Assembly: GCA_964596645.1 (NCBI GenBank)
Contig: CAZQVB010000053.1
Span: 1 to 25,789 of the forward strand
Source of the DNA: CAVQEK01 sp964596645
Lineage (GTDB): Bacteria; Bacteroidota; Bacteroidia; Cytophagales; Cyclobacteriaceae
Length of the DNA stretch: 25,789 nucleotides
Direction of reading: 5' to 3'
Positions 7,125 to 14,884 of the stretch are shown in pieces. The position numbers and the translations under genes were made by a program. Position 1 is the first letter of the stretch. Every line of letters begins with the position of its first letter. The notes under the pieces are model-generated. The model searched no databases. It was not told the DNA's origin and worked only from the letters and a program-made list of their open reading frames with translations.

Positions 7125-8243
7125 TTAAAAGAATTCGCGCATGCGCTCAAAGAATGAGCGGTCGCCGCCGTCGGGTTTGGGCTGAAAATTGGGTGATTCG
7201 CGCAGCTTCTCCAGTATGCTGCGTTCCTCACTGGTCAGGTCTTTCGGCGTCCATATGTTTACCTGAATGAGCTGATCGCCCTGGCCGTAGCCGTTGATGT
7301 CTTTTATGCCTTTGCCTTTCAGCCGCAGTATTTTACCTCCTTGTGTGCCCGGGTCAATCTTTATTTTCACCTTGCCGTCGATGGTGGGCACCTCTACTGA
7401 GGTACCCAGCGCAGCCTCTACAAAACTCAGATGCAGGTCGTAGATCACATTGTTGCCATCGCGGGTGAGGTCTTCGTGGGCTGTTTCTTCTATTAAAATG
7501 AGCAGATCGCCGGGAGGTCCGCCATTTGGGCCGCTGTTGCCCTTGCCCGACATGGAGAGCTGCATGCCTTCCGTGACGCCGGCGGGTATTTTTATAGGGA
7601 TCACCTCTTCCTGCTGCACAAGGCCTGAGCTATCGACACCGGAAGGACGCTTATCGATGATCTTGCCGGCGCCATGGCAGGTGTAGCAGGTAGTGGCCGA
7701 TACCATCTGGCCCAGCATGGTGTTCACCACCTTTCTTATCTGGCCCGAACCGCCACAGGTGCTGCATGCTTTATATGTGACCCCCTCTGCGGTCACCAGG
7801 CGATTTACTTTGATCGTTTTCTCTACACCATTGGCCAATTCTTCCAGGGTGAGCTTTATTTTGATGCGCAGATTGGAGCCCCTGCGACCACCAGCCCTGC
7901 GCTGGCCTCCTCCACCACCAAAGAAGCTTTCGAACGGATTGTGGCCGCCAAACACATCGCCGAACTGCTCGAAGATGTCTTCCATGCTCATGCCACCACC
8001 GCTGAAGCCTCCGCCACCACGCAAACCGTCATGGCCAAATCTGTCGTATTTAGCCTTTTTGTTTTCGTCGCTCAGCACTTCATAGGCTTCGGCAGCCTCC
8101 TTAAACTTATCTTCTGCGGAAGCATCGCCAGGATTTTTATCGGGGTGAAACTTGATGGCAATCTTGCGATACGCTTTTTTTATCTCTTCCTGCGAGGCCG
8201 ATTTGCTCACCCCCAATATGTCGTAAAAATCTCTTTTGGCCAT
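7125..8243 (-). CDS. dnaJ: Chaperone DnaJ with half zinc finger
   Basis: This 372-residue Hsp40 cochaperone stimulates the ATPase of DnaK and delivers unfolded substrates to it. The J domain is at 4-70 with HPD at 33-35, followed by a Gly/Phe-rich linker (about 74-125), and the C-terminal substrate-binding domains run from 125 to 350. The zinc-finger region holds only two CxxCxGxG-type motifs, CSTCGGSG (160-167) and CYTCHGAG (186-193), instead of the four found in E. coli DnaJ. The region is short and ends in KIIDKRP. I recall the same two-motif form in flavobacterial DnaJ proteins, so it looks like a lineage trait and not a local deletion. The gene begins 2 nt after the grpE stop, so the two are translationally coupled. 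dnaK and hrcA are not in the window. Confidence 0.96.
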   Translation of the reverse strand: MAKRDFYDILGVSKSASQEEIKKAYRKIAIKFHPDKNPGDASAEDKFKEAAEAYEVLSDENKKAKYDRFGHDGLRGGGGFSGGGMSMEDIFEQFGDVFGGHNPFESFFGGGGGQRRAGGRRGSNLRIKIKLTLEELANGVEKTIKVNRLVTAEGVTYKACSTCGGSGQIRKVVNTMLGQMVSATTCYTCHGAGKIIDKRPSGVDSSGLVQQEEVIPIKIPAGVTEGMQLSMSGKGNSGPNGGPPGDLLILIEETAHEDLTRDGNNVIYDLHLSFVEAALGTSVEVPTIDGKVKIKIDPGTQGGKILRLKGKGIKDINGYGQGDQLIQVNIWTPKDLTSEERSILEKLRESPNFQPKPDGGDRSFFERMREFF

Positions 8244-8245
8244 AT

Positions 8246-8833
8246 CTATGCTCCTATCACTACTTTGGCAAAGCGTATCACTTTGTCATTCAAAAAATAT
8301 CCCTTTTCTGTCACGTCCACTATCTTGCCCTTCAGCGCCGCATCGGGCGCGGGTATCTGCGCTATGGCCTCATGAAATTCCGGATTGAACTCTGCTTCTT
8401 CCAGATCCTGCATTTCTTTGAGACCGGTGCTGGTAAGTGTGCTTTTGAATTTGTTGTATATCAAATCGATGCCCTGCAGGGCTTCATTTCCTTCGTCTTG
8501 TGGCAGGGCCTTTCTTGCGCGCTCAAAATCGTCGAGCACCGGCAGCAGTTTCGCCACCAGATCTTCGGTCGCATTTTTTATCAGGTCAATCCGCTCTTTT
8601 GATGTTCTCCTTCTGTAGTTCTCAAACTCAGAGTACAGCCGCAGGTATTTGTCTTTGGCTTCTGCCACAGCATATTTCAGATCATCGCCCTGCTCCGGGG
8701 CATCATCCGATTCCTGCCCTTCTGCCTCATCGTTCACTGCTTGCTCCGCATCGTCGTTTACTTTGGCACTGCCATTCATGGTTTCTGGTTCCGGCTGTTC
8801 TGTTTCTTTCTTATCCCGGCTATTTGTAGTCAT
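8246..8833 (-). CDS. grpE: Nucleotide exchange factor GrpE
   Basis: This 195-residue protein is the ADP/ATP exchange factor of DnaK. It has an acidic, low-complexity N-terminal tail of about 55 residues, a long coiled-coil helix (ADAKDKYLRLYSEFENYRRR-like region, about 58-85, with the family pattern L-R-L-x-[AS]-[ED]-F-[ED]-N-[YF]-[KR]-[KR]-R), and the C-terminal beta domain with FNPEFHEAIAQIPAP and GYFLNDKVIRFAKVVIG. Its stop is 2 nt from the dnaJ ATG. The upstream gap (8834-8925) should contain the promoter. A direct repeat TTTGGCA occurs twice in it, but I find no proper CIRCE element, so heat-shock control by HrcA is not supported. Confidence 0.95.
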   Translation of the reverse strand: MTTNSRDKKETEQPEPETMNGSAKVNDDAEQAVNDEAEGQESDDAPEQGDDLKYAVAEAKDKYLRLYSEFENYRRRTSKERIDLIKNATEDLVAKLLPVLDDFERARKALPQDEGNEALQGIDLIYNKFKSTLTSTGLKEMQDLEEAEFNPEFHEAIAQIPAPDAALKGKIVDVTEKGYFLNDKVIRFAKVVIGA

Positions 8834-8925
8834 AGCTTTATCCTTTTCTTATTAGCACATAAAAACACCCTGAGGGGTCAAACACTTTGCCAAAGGGGCC
8901 TGGCTGCCAAATTGACATAATGCAC

Positions 8926-9918
8926 TCAGTCATTCAGTGCCTGCCAAATTTTATCCTTCAGCTCCTGAATGCCCGATTTGGTAACAGCGGAAATGAATAT
9001 GCTTTCCACTTCTTCAGGCAATTCGGCCCTCATTTCATTCATCAACTCCTGATCCAGCAGGTCGCTTTTGGATATGGCCAGCAGGCGCTTTTTGTCCAAA
9101 AGCTCAGGATTGTATTTCTTCAGCTCATTCAGCAGTATGTCATAGTCTTTGCGAATGCTCGCCACATCGGCAGGTATCATAAACAGCAAGATGGCATTGC
9201 GCTCTATGTGCCTGAGGAAGCGATGGCCCAGGCCCTTACCCTCCGAGGCCCCTTCGATGAGGCCGGGAATATCGGCCATGACAAATGACTTGTAATCGCG
9301 GTAGTCCACCACGCCCAGGTTGGGTGTAAGGGTGGTAAAGGGATAATCGGCTACCTCGGGCCTGGCAGCCGATACTACGGAGAGCAGCGTAGATTTGCCG
9401 GCATTGGGAAAGCCCACCAGCCCTACATCGGCCAGTATTTTCAGCTCCAGCACTATCCACTCTTCAATACCCGGCTCTCCGGGCTGGGCATAGCGCGGCG
9501 ACTGGTTGGTAGAACTTTTAAAATGGTCGTTGCCAGGGCCTCCACGCCCGCCGGGTGTGAGTATGACCTCCTGCCCGTCTTCGGTTATCTCCAGCAGTTT
9601 TTCGTCGGTTTCGGCCCGCCGGGCTACAGTGCCCAGCGGCACCTCCAGCACTATATCCTCGCCATCGGAGCCTTTTCTTTTGCCGCCCTCACCCGACACG
9701 CCGTTGCCGGCGATCACATGCTTGCGGTATTTCAGGTGGAGCAAAGTCCACAATTGCTGATTGCCGCGCAATATGATGTGCCCGCCACGCCCGCCGTCGC
9801 CGCCATCGGGGCCACCTTTCGGAACAAATTTTTCGCGGCGAAAATGGGCCGATCCTGCCCCGCCCGCGCCAGAACGCGAGCACAACTTTACATAGTCAAT
9901 AAAATTAGCAGTGGCCAC
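8926..9918 (-). CDS. obgE: Obg family GTPase
   Basis: This 330-residue GTPase is involved in late 50S ribosome assembly and stress control. The glycine-rich Obg fold fills residues 1-160 (for example GGDGGRGGHIILRG), followed by the G domain: G1 GFPNAGKST, G3 DIPGLIEGASEGKGLG, G4 SKSD and G5 ISAVTKSG. The G4 motif has Ser instead of the consensus Asn of NKxD, a change I recall from other Bacteroidetes Obg proteins. The protein ends soon after the G domain, so the variable C-terminal OCT domain is absent. It follows adk in the same direction, but with a 281-nt gap that has no clear gene. A GCACT-N9-AGTGC inverted repeat overlaps the stop codon. Confidence 0.95.
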   Translation of the reverse strand: MATANFIDYVKLCSRSGAGGAGSAHFRREKFVPKGGPDGGDGGRGGHIILRGNQQLWTLLHLKYRKHVIAGNGVSGEGGKRKGSDGEDIVLEVPLGTVARRAETDEKLLEITEDGQEVILTPGGRGGPGNDHFKSSTNQSPRYAQPGEPGIEEWIVLELKILADVGLVGFPNAGKSTLLSVVSAARPEVADYPFTTLTPNLGVVDYRDYKSFVMADIPGLIEGASEGKGLGHRFLRHIERNAILLFMIPADVASIRKDYDILLNELKKYNPELLDKKRLLAISKSDLLDQELMNEMRAELPEEVESIFISAVTKSGIQELKDKIWQALND

Positions 9919-10199
9919 GTCGTGATGATTTAATGGATAAATGTGTCAATAATATTTTGCCCTCCAATGTGCTGCCTGGCGTTGGCGCCGATGGGGCAGT
10001 GCCTTTCGCAGGTAAAGCGCGTATTGCAACGAAAGATTTTAATAACCCCAATCACCGCACCTGCCAGCTTGCCGTGCAGAATAGCAATGGTTTTTATACT
10101 GAAGGCGCACGCTGGCTAGCACACTACTGCTCAATAATTGTGATCAAGCAAGTGTAGCCGAAGCAGACGCTATGCAGAGCGCACTGTTGTTCTACGGCA
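9919..10199. other. Intergenic region between adk and obgE
   Basis: This gap of 281 bp is unusually long for two neighbouring genes in the same direction. It contains a 74-codon plus-strand frame (9933-10157) with no recognisable family and antisense to the local transcription direction. I see no tRNA, riboswitch or convincing promoter. It may hold the obgE promoter. Confidence 0.4.
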
Positions 10200-10775
10200 C
10201 TACTTCATACCATCGATCACCTGGCAGATGTTGGCAAATATTTCTTCTACACTGCCTTCCCCTTGTACAGTATGCAACTTGCCTTGCTGCTGGTAGTGAC
10301 CGGCCACGGGAAGCGTCTCCTGCTTGTACACACGGATGCGGTTTTCGATTTTAGCCTCATCCTGATCATCCACACGGCCGCTGGTTTCTGCGCGTTTGCG
10401 TATCCTTTTCTTCAATTCTTCATCCTCCACTTCCAGCGCTATCATGCCGCTGATGGGTGTGTCTTTGTCGGTCAGCAGCTTGTCGAGCGCTTCTGCCTGA
10501 GCCACGGTACGCGGAAAGCCATCGAATATAAATCCCTCTGCGTCAGGCGTGTTTTTTATTTTTTCGTCTACCATGTCTATCACCAGAGAATCCGGCACAA
10601 GGTTGCCCGCATCCATATATTGCTGCGCCTGCCTGCCAAGGTCGGTGTCGTCTTCCTTGTGCCGACGAAACAGGTCGCCGGTAGAGATATGGCTGAGATG
10701 ATACTTTTCAATAATTTTCTCGCTTTGAGTGCCCTTTCCTGCACCCGGAGGGCCAAATAATACGATGTTCAGCAT
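10200..10775 (-). CDS. adk: Adenylate kinase
   Basis: This 191-residue cytosolic enzyme interconverts ATP + AMP and 2 ADP. The P-loop GPPGAGKGT is at 8-16, the NMP-binding strand STGDLFRRH follows, then the family motif FDGFPRTVAQAEALD, and the short LID region with RKRAETSGRVDD and the arginines of ENRIRVYKQET. The LID is the short form without the zinc-binding cysteines, which explains the length of 191 against about 214 for the E. coli enzyme. It begins 15 nt after hpt and is surely co-transcribed with it, an arrangement common in Bacteroidetes where purine salvage and adenylate balance share an operon. Confidence 0.97.
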   Translation of the reverse strand: MLNIVLFGPPGAGKGTQSEKIIEKYHLSHISTGDLFRRHKEDDTDLGRQAQQYMDAGNLVPDSLVIDMVDEKIKNTPDAEGFIFDGFPRTVAQAEALDKLLTDKDTPISGMIALEVEDEELKKRIRKRAETSGRVDDQDEAKIENRIRVYKQETLPVAGHYQQQGKLHTVQGEGSVEEIFANICQVIDGMK

Positions 10776-10790
10776 AGAGTATTTATTTAT

Positions 10791-11315
10791 TTACTTCACT
10801 TGAAATATGTCGCGCAACCCACGGCCATGGCCTTCATAGTCGAGGCCATAACCCACCACGAATTTGTCGGGTATGGTAAAGCCAATGTACTTGAGGGGCA
10901 GCGACTTCGCCCCGGCTTCCGGTTTGTGCAGCATGGTGGCTATTTGAATGGATGCTGCGCCCAATGCACTGAATTCTTCCAAAACGTGGTGCAGCGTATT
11001 GCCCGTATCTACAATATCTTCTACGATCACAATGTGCCGGTTGAATATGTTTTCCTGCAGGCCCAACAGCTCTTTCACCTTACCGGAACTCTGCATCTTT
11101 TTATAAGAGGCCAACCGAATAAATGATATTTCGGCATCTACCGATATCGCTCGAAACAGGTCGGCGGCAAAAATAAAAGCGCCATTGAGTATGGCTAAAA
11201 ACAAGGGCCTTTTGCCTTTGTAATCGGTATCGAGCCGGCGGGCCAACTGCGCTATCGTTTGGTCGATGTCCTCTCGCCCTATGAGTATTTCAAATTCCTT
11301 ATCGAGTATGGTCAT
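10791..11315 (-). CDS. hpt: Hypoxanthine phosphoribosyltransferase
   Basis: This 174-residue purine-salvage enzyme converts hypoxanthine (and usually guanine) plus PRPP to IMP/GMP. The PRPP-binding loop IVIVEDIVDTGNTL is at 95-108 with the paired acidic residues ED and D. The upstream loop LNGAF (43-47) and the C-terminal purine-binding part IPDKFVVGYGLDYEGHGRGL (148-167, with the F/V-V-G-Y-G-L-D pattern) are also as expected. The length matches the family. It is the first gene of the hpt-adk unit, and a TATATTTG element 36 nt upstream of the ATG is the likely promoter -7 box. Confidence 0.96.
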   Translation of the reverse strand: MTILDKEFEILIGREDIDQTIAQLARRLDTDYKGKRPLFLAILNGAFIFAADLFRAISVDAEISFIRLASYKKMQSSGKVKELLGLQENIFNRHIVIVEDIVDTGNTLHHVLEEFSALGAASIQIATMLHKPEAGAKSLPLKYIGFTIPDKFVVGYGLDYEGHGRGLRDIFQVK

Positions 11316-11350
11316 GCAGAAAGTGAACTAGCGTTGGCTGAATTTGGCCG

Positions 11351-11358
11351 CAAATATA
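11351..11358 (-). promoter_or_regulatory. Bacteroidetes-type -7 promoter box for hpt-adk
   Basis: TATATTTG on the minus strand matches the Bacteroidetes consensus TAnnTTTG exactly and lies 36 nt upstream of the hpt ATG, a normal leader length. No clear TTG was found at the -33 position, so the assignment rests on the -7 box and its position only. Confidence 0.5.
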
Positions 11359-11393
11359 GTGCTGGCGTGGCGTTTTAAAAATCGGATGCTGTG

Positions 11394-12314
11394 CTACATG
11401 CTCATATGAGCAAACAGATACTGATACAGCGCCATCATTGCCTCCAGGTCATCTTTGTACACCAGCTCATGTGCAGTATGGGCATGGTCTTCGGGAGCAC
11501 CTACAAAACACCAATCCACAGCGTAGGGCGACTGCTGTATCTCCCGGCCGTCGCTGGAGCCACTGGCTTCCACCTCCAGTTGGCAAGGCACACCGCTCTG
11601 CCCGGCCAGCGCCAGTACCTTGTCGATAAATGCGCGACGCGGAATGTTGCGATCGCGCAGGGAAATGGCCACTCCCCCACCATGTGCTACGCCTTCAGTC
11701 ACCCAGGTGAGGTCGGAGATGAGCGCCTGCTGTACACCCCACTTTTCTACCATATATCTCACGAGGTAAGGCACGGAGCCACCGCCATGCTCCTCCCAGG
11801 CACTGAAGATGAGCAGGCCGTCTTCAAGGGTTTCGGCCAGCTTTAGCAGGTTGAAGATGCCGGCGCGGTTGTCGAGATATGGAGAAAGAATGGTGTCGGC
11901 GTCCTGCCGGAAATTGGGTTTGTAGGTGAGCGTGGTGCCGCGCTGTATGCCGCGGGCAAAACGATAAAACAGCTCATGCTCGTCGTTCATTTCTACGGTG
12001 CACTCCACCAGGCCCAATGCATCGGCACCTACCACACGGTCGCCGTGCGCCACTTCGGGCCCGCCTATCGCCACCAACTGGTTGTGGTATCGCACCGTAA
12101 AACCTGTGGTATCCATATGGGCAAAGGCTGCCAGCCGGGGTTTGCCAAAGCGCAGAATGAGGCAATCCTGAAATGCCGGCCCATGGATCACCTCCGGCTG
12201 CACTCGCCAACGGTGTTGGTGGCGACTGATGTAGTCCAAGAGAAAATTTTTCATGGCAGCTTCACAGCCCGAAGGAGAAGCAATACCACAAAGTGCTCGA
12301 AGCAAGTCGTACAT
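11394..12314 (-). CDS. M42-like metallopeptidase (M28/M42/M20 clan)
   Basis: This 306-residue protein has the metal-site order of M42 aminopeptidases: HMDTTGF (H66, D68), a bridging Asp in YLDNRAG (D148), the general base pair in SAWEEHGGG (E174, E175), a metal-binding Asp in ISDLTW (D201) and a terminal His in DHAHTAHE (277-282). It starts like the family with LRALCGIASPSGCEAAMKNF. The motifs are diverged (M42 normally shows HxDE.G, DDR and QEEVGLRG), and it is shorter than the usual 340-360 residues, so it may be a distinct subfamily. It probably removes N-terminal residues from peptides in the cytosol; no signal peptide is present. It is a single gene, 78 nt upstream of hpt on the same strand, and divergent from the cation exchanger. 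Confidence 0.75.
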   Translation of the reverse strand: MYDLLRALCGIASPSGCEAAMKNFLLDYISRHQHRWRVQPEVIHGPAFQDCLILRFGKPRLAAFAHMDTTGFTVRYHNQLVAIGGPEVAHGDRVVGADALGLVECTVEMNDEHELFYRFARGIQRGTTLTYKPNFRQDADTILSPYLDNRAGIFNLLKLAETLEDGLLIFSAWEEHGGGSVPYLVRYMVEKWGVQQALISDLTWVTEGVAHGGGVAISLRDRNIPRRAFIDKVLALAGQSGVPCQLEVEASGSSDGREIQQSPYAVDWCFVGAPEDHAHTAHELVYKDDLEAMMALYQYLFAHMSM

Positions 12315-12388
12315 ATTTGGTTTTGATGTGTGCGTTTATCACTGCCAATTAAATTATTGGCTTAAATAATTTTGCGGCAATTTAAATT

Positions 12389-12396
12389 TATATTTG
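12389..12396 (+). promoter_or_regulatory. Possible -7 promoter box facing the exchanger gene
   Basis: TATATTTG matches TAnnTTTG, in the 241-bp gap between the divergent peptidase and exchanger genes. It lies 160 nt upstream of the exchanger ATG, which would give a long leader. A TTG 14 nt upstream is closer than the usual -33 spacing. The surrounding stretch is very AT-rich, so a chance match is possible. Confidence 0.3.
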
Positions 12397-12555
12397 GCAC
12401 AAAAAACTGGCGCTATGCCATTGATCGATTCGCCATAAATGCCCTGCCTGTATCATTTTTATATTGCTTCATTGACGACATTTTTAACAACCCGACTGCT
12501 ATCGGCCAGCCCATGTGCGAAGCCGGTGATGTGCTGAAAGCTGAAAATTAACCCT

Positions 12556-13506
12556 ATGCTCACTACCATTATTCTCCTCATTATTGGCCTGGTCATACTT
12601 ATAGTAGGTGGAGATTTTTTGGTGAAAGGTTCCTCCAGTATTGCCCTGCGGCTGCACCTCTCGCCCCTGGTGGTGGGGCTCACAATCGTGGCTTTTGGCA
12701 CCTCAGCGCCTGAGCTTATCATCAGCATACAGTCGGCCATCATGGGCAGTCCGGACATCGCCATGGGCAATGTGATCGGGTCGAACATATGCAACCTGGC
12801 CCTGGTGCTGGGTGTGGCAGCGGTGATCAATCCGGTGGCCGTAAAGCGCGACAGCATCAACATAGACTGGCCGATGACCATGGGCTCATCCGTGCTGCTG
12901 TACCTGCTGGTGATGGAAGGCAGGCTCGATGCTACCGAAGGCATTTTGTTTGTGATCATACTCATTGCCTACCTGTATTTCATCATCAGGCGCTCCAGGA
13001 AAGATGTAATGATGAGCAAGCTGGAGCAGCGCGAAAGCGATGTGCCGGATGCGCCGGTGAAGCAAAGCTGGAAAGATTATCTGTATATAGCGCTGGGCTG
13101 TGTAGGGTTGTACTTTGGCTCTGAGTGGTTTGTGGGCGGCGCCAAAGACCTGGCCATGCAACTGGGCGTGAGCGAACGCGTGGTAGGCCTCACCGTGGTA
13201 GCCATTGGCACCAGCCTGCCGGAGTTGGTCACCTCAGCAATGGCTTCCATAAAAGGCCACACTGACCTGGCTTTGGGCAATTTGATGGGTTCCAACATTT
13301 TCAACATACTCTCCATACTCGGCATCACCAGCCTGGTGCAGGAAATTCATGTAAGTGAAGCCATCCTCAACTCCGACATCATCTGGATGCTGCTGATTAC
13401 GCTGATGGTGCTGCCGCTGATGATCGTACGGCGCGAAGTAAGTAAAATAGATGGCGTGATATTGCTCAGCGTGTACCTGGTGTACATTTATACCGTAGTG
13501 ATGTAA
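12556..13506 (+). CDS. CaCA family sodium/calcium exchanger, YrbG-like
   Basis: This 316-residue inner-membrane antiporter has the two inverted alpha repeats that define the CaCA superfamily. Alpha-1 is at about 47-85 (GTSAPELIISIQSAIMGSPD followed by IAMGNVIGSNICNL) and alpha-2 at about 219-255 (GTSLPELVTSAMASIKGHTD followed by LALGNLMGSNIFNI). The conserved acidic residues of both GTSxPE motifs and the GN-x2-GSN motifs are intact, so transport activity is expected, most likely Ca2+ out against Na+ or H+ in. Ten hydrophobic segments are compatible with the family, with a cytosolic loop at about 145-175 rich in Lys/Arg/Glu. It stands first on the plus strand and is followed after 96 nt by a small membrane protein. 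Confidence 0.93.
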   Translation: MLTTIILLIIGLVILIVGGDFLVKGSSSIALRLHLSPLVVGLTIVAFGTSAPELIISIQSAIMGSPDIAMGNVIGSNICNLALVLGVAAVINPVAVKRDSINIDWPMTMGSSVLLYLLVMEGRLDATEGILFVIILIAYLYFIIRRSRKDVMMSKLEQRESDVPDAPVKQSWKDYLYIALGCVGLYFGSEWFVGGAKDLAMQLGVSERVVGLTVVAIGTSLPELVTSAMASIKGHTDLALGNLMGSNIFNILSILGITSLVQEIHVSEAILNSDIIWMLLITLMVLPLMIVRREVSKIDGVILLSVYLVYIYTVVM

Positions 13507-13517
13507 AAAATTATGCC

Positions 13518-13548
13518 CGCTGTTCTGGCCATTTGGCCACCACCAGCG
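13518..13548 (+). terminator. Nested inverted repeat after exchanger gene
   Basis: Outer arms CGCTG/CAGCG enclose inner arms GGCC/GGCC with an ATTT loop, 11 nt after the exchanger stop. There is no U-tract after it, so termination is uncertain; it may only mark the transcript end. Confidence 0.3.
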
Positions 13549-13602
13549 CAGGAGCGCCCGATATATCCGCACGTGTCACAACCCAAAATCTGATCATTAT
13601 AC

Positions 13603-14043
13603 ATGAAACAAGAGTTGATCGAGTACCTCTCGGTATACCTCATCAGCATGTTCAAATTTGTTGGCGGCCCGGTATTGGGCGCCGGCTATGGTCTCAGCTT
13701 TTTAGCCACCGTGGTGGCTACCGTGCTGGGCATGATGACTACAGTCGTCATCATGTCTTTTTTCGGGCTGCGCCTGCGGGCCTGGATGACAAGGCGGTTT
13801 AACGTGGGCAGGAAGAAATTTACCCGTCGAAACCGGCGCATTATTTATATATGGAGACGGTACGGCATATTTGGCATTTCATTTCTCACACCCGTCATCT
13901 TTTCACCCATCATCGGCACATTGTTGGTAACGGCCTTTGGAGGCAAACGCAAAAAAGTGCTTTTGTTCATGCTGATCAGTGCGTGCTTTTGGGCATTGGT
14001 GATCACTTCGCTGTCAGACGTGATCGTCGCTGCGTTTTTCTGA
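13603..14043 (+). CDS. Small integral membrane protein, COG2426/DedA-like appearance
   Basis: This 146-residue protein has three to four hydrophobic helices (about 8-25, 28-52, 90-110 and 118-144) and a strongly basic loop at 58-85 rich in Arg and Lys. The segment YGIFGISFLTPVIFSPIIGT in the third helix, with its Gly/Pro-rich re-entrant look, recalls small-multidrug-export-like (COG2426) and DedA/VTT proteins, but I cannot name the family with certainty. By the positive-inside rule the basic loop lies in the cytoplasm. It sits between the cation exchanger (96 nt upstream) and the exonuclease gene (58 nt downstream). No function is assigned. Confidence 0.7.
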   Translation: MKQELIEYLSVYLISMFKFVGGPVLGAGYGLSFLATVVATVLGMMTTVVIMSFFGLRLRAWMTRRFNVGRKKFTRRNRRIIYIWRRYGIFGISFLTPVIFSPIIGTLLVTAFGGKRKKVLLFMLISACFWALVITSLSDVIVAAFF

Positions 14044-14101
14044 TGCCACAGGCTTCTGTCAATTTTATTTATTACTTTTCTTTTTTTAGGGGCAAAGGGC
14101 A

Positions 14102-14878
14102 ATGCCCGCAACCAGCCGCAGCATATCCATTATTATTCACAACGCAATGCATCATCTTCCTGTAGGCATACTCAACCAACTGCTGGTCATAGACATAGAG
14201 ACGGTATCGGTGGTGCCCCAGCTGTCGGAATTGTCGCCCCGGCTACAGCAGCTCTGGGGCAAAAAAGCTGCGTTGCTCAAAAATGACGAAGCGCTGACGC
14301 CGGAAGAGTTTTTCTTTCAACGTGCCGGCATATATGCTGAGTTTGGCAAGGTGGTGTGTGTGGCCGTTGGCTTTTTCACAGTGAACGACCACGGCAAACA
14401 AGCATTTCGGGTAAAGGCATTTGCCGGCAACGATGAACGCGCCCTACTCAAAGATTTTTCGGTTCTACTGGAAAAAAGGCTCGACCCCCGCAAGCTGCGA
14501 CTGGTGGCACACAACGGAAAAGAGTTTGACTTCCCGTACCTTTGCCGCCGTATGTTGGTAAACAGTCTGCCCATCCCTGCCGTATTGCAGATCGGCGGCA
14601 AGAAGCCCTGGGAAGTGCCCCACATCGACACGCTCGACCTTTGGAAATTTGGCGATCGCAAAAATTTTACCTCGCTCGACCTGCTCGCCGCACTGTTCGA
14701 CATAGAAACCAGCAAAGATGGCATCGACGGCAGCATGGTCAATACCGTGTTCTACAAAGAAAATGACCTGCCGCGCATTGCCGAGTATTGCAAAAAAGAT
14801 GTGATCGTAACGGCCCAACTCTTCCTGCGAATGCATGGCCTCGACAGCATCGCCTCAGAAAACATAGAAATTGTATAG
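14102..14878 (+). CDS. Predicted 3'-5' exonuclease related to PolB (DnaQ fold)
   Basis: The protein has up to 258 residues and the three exonuclease motifs of the DEDDy group: Exo I VIDIETV (D31, E33), Exo II VAHNGKEFDFPYLCRRM (the N-x4-D region at about 139-150) and Exo III EYCKKDV (Y and D at about 228-232). This matches the family of stand-alone predicted 3'-5' exonucleases related to the proofreading domain of family B polymerases. It should remove nucleotides from DNA or RNA 3' ends in the cytosol. The first 15 residues before the ATG at 14147 are not conserved in character, so 14147 is an alternative start; the AGGGGCAAAGGGC upstream of 14102 is a possible ribosome binding site for the longer form. 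The next gene follows after 6 nt. Confidence 0.82.
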   Translation: MPATSRSISIIIHNAMHHLPVGILNQLLVIDIETVSVVPQLSELSPRLQQLWGKKAALLKNDEALTPEEFFFQRAGIYAEFGKVVCVAVGFFTVNDHGKQAFRVKAFAGNDERALLKDFSVLLEKRLDPRKLRLVAHNGKEFDFPYLCRRMLVNSLPIPAVLQIGGKKPWEVPHIDTLDLWKFGDRKNFTSLDLLAALFDIETSKDGIDGSMVNTVFYKENDLPRIAEYCKKDVIVTAQLFLRMHGLDSIASENIEIV

Positions 14879-14884
14879 CCTGCG

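Noticed and set aside
8922..8940. GCACT-N9-AGTGC inverted repeat upstream of grpE, resembling CIRCE
   Set aside because: In CIRCE these two arms are 11 nt apart and flanked by TTA/TAA. Here they are 9 nt apart, lack the flanks and overlap the obgE stop codon.
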